Below, piece by piece: positions 56,391-64,000 of a stretch of DNA of 64,000 nucleotides. Made by a program: the position numbers and the translations under genes. The stretch is taken from NCBI GenBank assembly GCA_028386065.3, contig JAKUCV010000303.1:2833-66832 (forward strand), given 5' to 3'. The DNA comes from Turnera subulata (lineage: Eukaryota; Streptophyta; Magnoliopsida; Malpighiales; Passifloraceae). The notes below the pieces were generated by a model. That model made no database searches, was not told where the DNA came from, and saw nothing but the letters and a program-made list of their open reading frames with translations. How positions within the stretch are numbered: position 1 is the first letter of the stretch; every line of letters starts with the position of its first letter.

Positions 56391-57080
56391 TTTGATATGG
56401 GTTGAAAACACCAAATCCGCCCACACATTAATTGGCCAATACAAAAAGCCCAATCTAAGCTTTTTAAACTATGATTATAGACCGGTCATCATCCACACAA
56501 AAATGTGGACCAAAAGGGCCCCCAAGAGCCCAATACTCACCAAGCCTTAAACCCCATTCATCCAGTTGCGGACCTTGTTCACAACGGTCGCACAGTACTC
56601 TTCGGGCAAACAGGGTCCTGGTTTCCTACCCCAAAACCCGGAACTTGGCAGCCAAACTTCCTCAATATGACTTAGAGGAGCCAAGGGCCTATAAAATAGG
56701 CACCCCACCATTGCTTAAGCTTTTTCCAACCTCTCCCAAGCTTACAAGTTACAATATACAAGCTTGTATTATTCTCTCCTTGGATTGTATTAGTTCTTCA
56801 AAGATTGTACTCAAACTATACTCCAATTGTACTCATTCTTACACATCAATAAAATTCCTATTTTCTTTACTACATTCATTGCCGATCATAGTAGGAGAGA
56901 CACCATCCCTCACGAGAATGCTTTTCACAACCCTTCCCCATGACGGCAAGGAGAAGCCTAAGGTGGAAAAGAGACATCTCCCCCTCCGGTGAGGAGGAAA
57001 CACCCTTGGAAACTCCCAGAGAGACCATCCATGCCACTCCCGTGTTGGCTTCAACCTCGTGCCGCAGAAAAGAAAAGGTT
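56391..57080 (+). mobile_element. LTR-like region of a second gypsy element
   Basis: The region precedes a gypsy gag on the same strand. It carries a strong TATA box (CTATAAAATAGG, 56690-56701) followed after about 150 bp by CATCAATAAAATTCC (polyadenylation signal AATAAA at 56849). This is the U3-R-U5 layout of an LTR. The start (TGTTTGATATGGG, 56391) and end are not certain, and I could not identify the primer site. Confidence 0.5.
56690..56701 (+). promoter_or_regulatory. TATA box of LTR promoter
   Basis: CTATAAAATAGG is a near-consensus plant TATA box. It lies in the LTR-like region about 430 bp upstream of the gag start. Confidence 0.6.
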
Positions 57081-57140
57081 AGCAACAACTCTCAACTCTA
57101 AGAGGTCCATTCAAGAATAAATCAATTGTATTCCACTTTG

Positions 57141-58260
57141 ATGGCGCTCAAGGGAAACCAAAAGCGTTCGTTGCAGCACAAGGAGACTCCTAAGCGTCGG
57201 GAGAACCCATTTGCAGGAGGGGATTCCTTCGGTGACGACGGGGACACCCATCCGGTGGCAGATTTGGCCCAAGCCAAGGACCCCAACTGGCTACCCAACA
57301 ACGAGAGTGCAGATACAGGCAGCCTGCGCAACACTTCAAAATGCCGGGATCCTTGTAGGATGTCACGTAGCCAAGCCATGATTTCCCCTCTCACGCAGGA
57401 GCTGATAAACTGAAAGCTAGCTAAGAAGTTCAAAATCAAGCAGCTTGACACCTATAGTGGCACCACGGAGCCGACAAGGCATGTGGCCCATGTACGGACC
57501 ATGTTGGAGTTACAAACCACGGACGAGGCAGTGTTTTGCAGGATGATAGTACCGACTTTCGTGATGACGCACAGGATTGGTACAACGGGTTATCTCCAAG
57601 CTCAATAACCTCATTCGCCGATTTGGCAAAAAAGCTGGTTGAGAGGTTCCGGGCTTGTATCCCGCAACGAAGGGAGTGCGTCCACTTCTTCAACATACGA
57701 CAAAATGACACTGAGACTCTGCGAGACTACATCGCACGTTTCATTAAGGAAATGCTACAGGTGGAGGACCTGAATGTAGGAGTCGCCGTAGAGGCCAACA
57801 AAAGAGGTTCCGCCTACGGGATTTCAAAAATTCACTCTCCCGGCTCCCACCGGCAACCATCGCGCAGCTAGTGGAAAGGGCTACCAAGTACATACGATAG
57901 GACGACATGTTTTGGGCAAACAAAACTGAAGGGTACTCTCAGGGACCCAAATAGAAGGAGAAAATCAACTCCGAGAACAAGAATCCTAAAAAGCCAAAAA
58001 GGGACTTCCGAGACAATTCCATTCAGCTTCCGCCGCTGGCGGTACCCAAAGCCCACATTTTAGCTGCTGTCTCCACACGAGAGGACATCGAAATACAGTG
58101 GCCCAAACAGGTCAAGGTACCTAACGGGGCCAAGGACTGATCGAGATATTGCAAGTTCCATCAAGACCATGGCCATGACACGAAAGATTGTTTCCAGCTA
58201 AAACAAAAAATAGAGCGCCTTATCCGAACCGGACATTTGAAAGAATTCATCTGGGAAGCA
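57141..58260 (+). pseudogene. Gypsy gag remnant (Tat/Retand-like)
   Basis: The reading starts with MALKGNQKRSLQHKETPKRR (57141) and shifts frame several times. Recognisable gag blocks in order are FKIKQLDTYSGTTEP, the WYNGLSPSSITSFADLAKK block (57575-57631) and RDYIARFIKEMLQVEDLN, and near the end the YCKFHQDHGHDTKDCFQLK block that replaces a zinc knuckle in Tat-type elements (58146-58202). Protease, RT and integrase do not follow; gag ends at about 58260, where unrelated repeat sequence begins. Confidence 0.75.
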
Positions 58261-58659
58261 AGAAAAGGTCCGGATGTGAGGATCTGACCAAAAGTTAATT
58301 TGATCCCTTACGTACATCAAAGGAGTCGCCACCCGAATTTTATTAAGGACAAAATTTAGGGAAAAACCTTGACCTCCATAACCCGCAGCAGCCAGTCATA
58401 GCGAACCAAAGATATAGGATTCAGGGGTTCGTCATAGATGGGATAATGTTAGGCACCCATCCATGTTGGGGCGAAATTATGTGCAATTGAAGATCCCTGC
58501 ATGCCTTATGCACAAACAACACAATAACGAAATAAAAGAAACTGGAACAAAAGTAAAACAGGAAATAAACACATATTTGAGCTTGAGATTCCACCACTAG
58601 AATCCACCTACGTACTCCGGCAACCGGATTCAAAGCCACATAGTTCTTACATGGCATCA

Positions 58660-58930
58660 CACGACAAACACTGCAACATCAATACTACTGCAGTAATATC
58701 AACATCAAAGCCACAACATTAACCTCACAATCATAACATCAACACCACAACAATATCGCGACAACACATCCCAATGCACAACTTGGCGACATCACAGCAA
58801 CATCAACATCACAATAGCAGTATTAACATCATGACAATAACCTCGATATCACAACAGTAGCATTAAAATCATAGCGACATCACAACATCAACACAACACA
58901 CAACTCAAAGCAAAATAACAACAAACAAAT
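58660..58930 (+). repeat. CAACATCA-rich low-complexity tract
   Basis: Irregular repetition of CAACATCAAC, ATCACAACA and AACATCACAA fills about 270 bp. It encodes nothing and looks like an old, scrambled minisatellite. Confidence 0.7.
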
Positions 58931-59152
58931 TTGGCTTGCATCTCTACATCTCGAGACTACCTACATACCCGGGTCACGGGGTCAAAGCCACGTAGTTCTA
59001 ACAGTTCATCCACACCAATCACATCATCACATTCACATCAAACATCTCAGCATCAAATAAGCATCAAATCATCATCAATCAAGCAACAATCAACAACCAA
59101 AGTCAAAAAGAAGTTTGGAACACTTACCTCGAGTTTCTGGACAAAAATTATG

Positions 59153-59535
59153 CGTTGAATTCAAGGCCAATTATTATAAAGAAAACGATCGAACCAGCCT
59201 CTTATCCCAATAGAAACGTTGTAGATCCACCTCGTAGCTTTCCAGAGAGTCTAAGATCGCAGAAATTTGATTTCTAGAACTCTAGATATCGTAGATTTAC
59301 CAAGACTGTTCACAGCAGGTCCTTCCTCTCGGGTTCTCCACCTTTGCGTCAACTTCAAGCGTAATTATTATAAAGAAAACCGCCGATTCAGCTCCTGTAA
59401 TCAACAGTAAAGTTGTAGTTCTATGTCTCAGCTTTATAAAGACACCAAGATCGTAACAAACCAATATCTAGAGCTCCAGATATTGCCGATTTACTGAGAC
59501 TGCCCGTCGGGGCTCCTTCTACTCGGGTTCACCGC
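59153..59535 (+). repeat. Diverged 194-bp tandem pair
   Basis: Both units begin GCGTTGAATTCAAG / GCGTCAACTTCAAG, share ATTATTATAAAGAAAAC, CTCTAGATAT or CTCCAGATAT, GATTTAC and CTCGGGTTC, and end with a CTCC-type run. Identity is moderate, so the duplication is older than that at 6750. Confidence 0.75.
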
Positions 59536-60224
59536 CTCTTCTCCTCGGGATTGCGTTTGATTGCTTCTATGCCCTTTGATTTCACTCCTTCCCTGAAAAA
59601 ATTAACAATAGAACACAACTAAAAAGAAATCATGTGATGTCTAAGAGTAATAAGCTCAAGGAATTGACAAAACGATTTGGGAGAGTTTTTCCAAGCTATT
59701 GGGCTTAAGGGTGTGTGTGGAGAGAAAATTCGGTCAATTAAGTGTCTTGCCACCACTCCATAACCGGTTCTTGCCGGTTAAGAAAACAGGCCAAAAGCAA
59801 TGTCAAGCCGGACCGGGACAAGGCCAATACCCGGTTGGACCGGGTTGAACTGGCCGGTCCGTTCTGGTTTTGATAACCTTGGTTTTAAGTGTGTAAGTAA
59901 AAGATTGATTTTATTTTCACAGTTAAAATGACTGGGTGGGATTAAATAGCTGGCCAAAGCCAAATTGTTGTACAATATCAAAGGGAAAAAAAAGCTGAGG
60001 GGCAAAATCAAAACCGTTGTGGAAGTGAGGAGCCGAAAGGGTTATTGAACCGTTAACCATGAGTATGTCATGGGTGGGGCTACAACTTGGCGTCTGTCAG
60101 GAGGGTTTAAGGTTTTAGCCTTTTAGGCCAGTACTTTAAAACATTCTCTTCCCCCCAATTCGGCCCAGCAGATAACCACCGGTGGTGGTGATGGTGATTT
60201 TGCTTCCCAAGCATAAAAAAAAAA

Positions 60225-60623
60225 CCAGTAACCCGTATCCTAGAGGCCTTGAAAGAGATTGCTACTTCCTCATATGCTAGAAGGTTTGCTCTTCATCCCT
60301 TCCCGCTTCTGGGTTTTATGCGGATTGCTGAAAATAAGTGTGGTTTGGTGTTGTGTTCCTGCTTTTCAATTGGTGGTGAGGTGTCATGACGACATTCCGC
60401 AAATGGGCGTTTTTAAAGATGGAAGCTTTTTGTTGATTTTTTTTTTCTTTTCTCATCTTTTGAAATTAACGAATTGGATTATTCTCGGCTGCCAATTCAA
60501 TAGGCTTTCCTGGTGTTATGGATGTAGGTGTTTGAGGCTATAAAAACACAAGAAGCTACGAGGCAGGTACAGTGGTCTGCCAAGGCTGCAGAGTTCAAGG
60601 CACATCAAGCTCAGGGTGACACT
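60225..60623 (+). pseudogene. Two-exon fragment resembling ATAD3 (AAA-type ATPase)
   Basis: 60225-60283 reads ILEALKEIATSSYAR, and 60528-60623 reads VFEAIKTQEATRQVQWSAKA followed by AEFKAHQAQGDT. They are separated by an intron-like 244 bp with a GT start and TAG end. The pattern matches the N-terminal coiled-coil region of plant mitochondrial ATAD3 proteins (A-L-REI...HAKK-VFE-MK-QEET-Q-E---KAAE-KA-QAQ). The two pieces differ by two bases of phase, so one base pair has been lost or the splice is wrong. No further exons, and no AAA domain, follow before the next gene. It is best read as a displaced genomic fragment, not a gene. Confidence 0.55.
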
Positions 60624-61454
60624 GTAAGATATCATTTCATGAATTCCCTCCTTAATTTGCACCAGCCTTACAACCACCTTCAGCAGATTAACGTACTTAA
60701 CCTGTTCATTTTGCTTTTGTTCTTTCCAAGTCTGTGTCGAAGGTTGGCCGCATGGACTAGTGCATTTCGCAATATTTTTTAAGATCCTGAGAGTTGAGAC
60801 ATTGACCTAAGCTACTGCGTTTTTTTTTTTTTGGTGTGATGAACATTTCTAGCTACTTCTTTCCAAAAATAACATTTCTTGAAACCTACAAATGGAAACA
60901 AAATGGATGGCACATCATGGTTTCTTGTGGCATTGTTTTGCTTTTCTAATTTTCTAGGCAGGCTTCTTTAGCTTATGCGACTTGCTGAAATTTGAATAAA
61001 GGCACTTGGGGCATGCCAGTGGTCATTACTGCTTTGTGTTGGTTGTACTGGGCATTCAGATTTATTCTTCTTATGAGGATCTGGGAAAATAGGATCTTGG
61101 ACCCTCACGTAAGTTTTAGGGCCAGAAGATTGTATATAAGGGATTTTTACACTTCACAGCCATTTACCCATAGGATTGTAGTGTTCTGACACTGGCTCTT
61201 CTGCTTTCTGCCTGTTGTTTGAGAGGATAAGAAAAAAATGGCATGTTACCTTATTATTTTCTTTATCATTGATTGGTAAATGGTTATATTTACCAAAACC
61301 TGATGACACTGCGAGCACCATGAAGCATCGTTTTGGAGGTTGAAATATTACTTTGATTACCTTTAATCACCCAGGTCAAATCGGCTTACTCATGTTAGGG
61401 TACAATAGGAGGCAATTTTCTCCAGAAATTTTCTACATATCACAGTAGTAGTCA
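60624..61454. other. Intergenic region 3' of the purple acid phosphatase gene
   Basis: No gene was found. The sequence nearest 61454 should include the PAP 3' UTR. A short T-run occurs at 60821-60832. Confidence 0.45.
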
Positions 61455-63767
61455 CTAACTAGACCTACAAGCAGTATCAGCTGAGAGACTAGCTAGCCAA
61501 ACGGAATCAGCTTCAACTCTCTCATCATTATCATTTCTGTGCCATGACCATTTTGCATGGGTTGCATTCACTACCTCAAGTTGCCCGTGCCCGAAGCTTG
61601 CCTCTCTAAAAACCGATATCTCCGGCTTTGGATCAATATAACTGGGAGCAAATTCAAAGGAGGACAAATGTAGATTATGAATTAGTGCACAACAACAAAA
61701 ATTTGATACCAAATATGCAGAAACTGATATGTATATATATATATATGTCAACAAGCTATTGTGTAATTAGGCTATAATGAGTTTGAATGCACTGAGATGC
61801 GCCCATTGGGTTAAACACTGGGTAGCCTTGATCCCTATAATTAATAAGTTTTCTGGAACAATATTTGCAAAAGAAACAAGTTATAGCTAGCCAGTACTCA
61901 CTCTTTTGCAAGTCCCTCGCGGTTACCACCATCTCCAATGTTTATATACATAGGACCACAATTGTCCCCTTTGTCTTGGTAGACACGAGTCTGACAAAAT
62001 AAAATAATCAGAAAACTAACTAAACAAAGTCAAAAGCAAAAATGAAAAGAAATGTTGGAATGCGCTGCATTTTTTCTGTACAAATTTAATTATGGGTACA
62101 TGCATGCATATTCAAACAAAATTATATGCACCTATAAGAACCAAAATATTGGAATTTCTTAGTTAGTTTACTTACAAAGCGCTCATATGCATGAACATGG
62201 CCTGCAAATACAATATCCACACGGGCTTGATAGAGCAGCTCCTCCATGGATTTCTTCATATCCACCGATTCACTCTCGCCTTGATGAGCGGTGTTGGAGT
62301 TGTACCAGGGTGCGTGTATGAGCACCACTAGCCATGGAGTTTTAGCCCTGTCTACCTTTGCTAAGTCTGCCTGCAACCATTTGTACTGAGGCGAGGTAGG
62401 ATCAAAGTCAGCATAAGACCCCAACATAATGACATGAACACTGCCGGCCACATTGAAGGAGTAGTAAAGATTGGAATCGGAGCCGCTCTCCTGGAATGGC
62501 ATGCGCCATCTAGCATTGTAAGCTGTGAAGGAACGGGCATGGAGGAGAGGGATCTTCTCTTTCTCATGATTGCCTTGTGTCACCATCCAAGGCCTTTGGC
62601 TAGCTAAAGGCTCCACCAGTCTGCCATATGAATCCCACAGAGGTTGGTACAGATCGGCGTAGGATAAATCTCCCGGCAGAATCAACACATCGTAACCTGA
62701 TTTTGATATGTGATCTAGTGTTGTCACAGTCCAACCAGTTTGTCCCAGATCACCTGCATGCATTTAATTCGTTAATCACCCATATATATAAATTACTTAA
62801 GTCATAGACAACGGATGCATGTATAATGCAATTAGTCTTGATAAGAAAAAGTTGAGACTCAGTATAATTAAGCTGCCAGCTGCTGGTCATCAAACTAACC
62901 AATAATTGTTTAGCCTTGTGTATGAAGAATGCAATACAATGTTGGGAAGGAAGGCCGGTACTCCATAATGAGTCTGGCAGCTAGCGACCAAAAACTAGGA
63001 TGGAAAATGAAATTACTAATTAATAATCCAAACTCAATTTTTGTGTTAATTATGTATGTAGTCACTAGTCACTGATGCTTTTTTTTTTTTGGTTCCAGAT
63101 TCTCGCAAGTACTGTAATGATTCCTCAAAATTAGTTACAAAGAAAAAAGGTTTAAAAATTCAGAAATATATATATATATATATATATGTACCTACGACTG
63201 CAAATTTGATGGGGAGATTAGCAGGTGGGGTTTTGAAATTGTATTCCTTGGTGGATGATGAGCCACAGCGGTAGTAATAGACTGTGTTAGACTTCAATGG
63301 CCCAATGACCACATCATGAATTTGGCCGGAGTGGTATGTGAGATACTTATAGCTAGATGTAGTCCCGTTGGAGGAGGAATACTGGTATTCTCCAGTAGCT
63401 GTACCATAGCTCACTATTGCAGGAGTCTCGCTGTCTGTTATCCATGATATTCTCATTTTGTCCTCTCCAATCATGGATATATGTACCTGCCAAAAACAAA
63501 AATTACATTTCTGATATCCCCAATTCTTTAATATATACATATATAACTACAAATAGAACACAACATATATATATAGATTGGGCATGAATCAAGTTGGTTA
63601 ATTACCTGTTGTGGGGTTGTGGAATCATCATCATCTGAGAGAGGAACAAATATGTCTCTGCGAGGCAGTGGCCGGTCGTAAGACAGTCCAACGTCAAGAA
63701 TTCCGGCAAGAACTAACGAAAATGTAATAAGGAGGAGCAGATGACGAGGGCATTGTGGTATAGCCAT
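61455..63767 (-). CDS. PAP: Purple acid phosphatase (PAP18/22 type), secreted, 5 exons
   Basis: Exons on the minus strand: 63767-63606, 63486-63192, 62753-62176, 61990-61902, 61641-61455. All are GT-AG with matching phase; 1311 bp, 436 residues, typical for the small plant group Ib. The ATG at 63767 starts [10 protein letters not shown], a hydrophobic signal peptide ending near residue 29. A fibronectin-like N-terminal domain (about 55-145, with YRCGSSS) precedes the metallophosphatase domain. The five metal-binding motifs are all present: GDLG (Asp154), GDLSY (Asp181, Tyr184), GNHE (Asn214), VLIH (His299) and GHVH (His338, His340). The C-terminal block is FGHGQLEV...HAKWSWHRN. The enzyme hydrolyses phosphate esters with an Fe-metal centre in the apoplast or vacuole; family members often respond to phosphate starvation. 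No P1BS site (GNATATNC) was confirmed. Confidence 0.95.
63166..63188. repeat. (TA)n microsatellite at a PAP splice donor
   Basis: An AT repeat of about 11 units lies directly beside the donor of PAP intron 2 (exon 2 ends at 63192; donor GTACATATATA). The donor's downstream bases belong to the repeat. Confidence 0.9.
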
Positions 63768-64000
63768 ACCTGCAACTATTATTCCTATTATAAAAGCCAA
63801 ATGTGACAAAGTGGAGGGAAGACTACATATATATATGATATGAGGCCGTCTATAACATGTGAATAGGGGATTTAATACTTTCTGTTTCCTTTTGTATTTT
63901 AGTATAGGATATATATATGTGTTCCCTCCTCGTACGTGTATGGATTTTAGTACCATGTACTTTGCTGCCCCATTGCGTATATAATAGACACAATCCAGAT
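63768..64000. other. PAP 5' flank
   Basis: This should hold the PAP leader and proximal promoter on the minus strand. TATATATATAG runs (63823-63836 and 63910-63918) are candidates for TATA elements. The window ends here. Confidence 0.4.

Larger units (their letters stand above)
58275..59890. repeat. Unclassified dispersed repeat, possibly solo LTR or TRIM
   Basis: The gag sequence stops at a TGTGAGGATCTGACC junction. It is followed by AGGAGTCGCCACCCGAATTT, a phrase I associate with dispersed plant LTR-type repeats. Internal structure: two related 75-bp segments with CAAAGCCACATAGTTCT (58590-58660 and 58945-59015), a CAACATCA-rich low-complexity stretch between them, and a diverged 194-bp tandem pair (59153-59535). 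The right end is near ACCGGGTTGAACTGGCCGGT (59840-59860). No target duplication could be fixed and no protein domain is present. Confidence 0.4.

Noticed and set aside
56471..56992. 173-codon frame
   Set aside because: It spans the LTR-like region, including the TATA box and polyadenylation signal, and has no domain.
58660..58930. CRISPR-like or satellite array
   Set aside because: The CAACATCA units are irregular, with no constant repeat or spacer length, and the genome is a plant's.
1..64000. Linked metabolic gene cluster
   Set aside because: The five genes belong to unrelated processes and are separated by repeats; no shared regulation is visible.

Overview
The window is nuclear DNA of a flowering plant, probably a eudicot. 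It holds five intron-bearing plant genes in an AT-rich background, with short GT-AG introns and a dense load of plant transposon families: Tekay/Del-type gypsy elements, L1-type LINEs, tRNA-derived SINEs, Mutator-like elements, a Helitron end and a 5S-containing Cassandra-type LTR. Species cannot be told from the sequence. No CRISPR, operon or organellar signature was seen.

Layout. 1-14,330 is nested repeats: a plus-strand gypsy LTR remnant and a 5S-bearing LTR (1-1398); a minus-strand Tekay-like element (1399-8342) whose reverse transcriptase is split by a 1.57 kb solo LTR with a 5-bp target duplication; then a 4.5 kb solo LTR (8985-13530) and a Helitron 3' end. A 748-bp foldback element follows (14567-15314). 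The MA3-domain translation regulator (MRF type) lies on the minus strand at 16489-18980. 20.0-31.1 kb is a second nest: a roughly 1.6 kb repeat present twice, each copy split by later insertions (LINE fragment, SINE, and a nearly complete LINE that itself contains a Mutator-like element with 10-bp target duplication).

31.5-47.2 kb is the gene-dense part: a tRNA pseudouridine synthase of the PUS3/DEG1 type (15 exons, +), F-actin-capping protein subunit beta (8 exons, +), and sphinganine C4-hydroxylase (2 exons, -). 48.5-60 kb is again repeats: a 5.1 kb solo LTR, a Mutator-like element carrying a captured, now broken, 5' piece of a PLIP1-type plastid lipase gene (Pack-MULE), a gypsy gag remnant and an unclassified repeat. 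A two-exon fragment resembling ATAD3 (60.2-60.6 kb) precedes a purple acid phosphatase gene (61455-63767, -).

The five genes do not form a pathway. They serve translation control, tRNA modification, actin dynamics, sphingolipid synthesis and phosphate release. All five reassemble, by GT-AG splicing in consistent phase, into full-length proteins of normal family size (721, 454, 255, 265 and 436 residues). The transposon layers can be ordered in time from their nesting. The most notable object is the PLIP-carrying Pack-MULE with an exact 9-bp target duplication.
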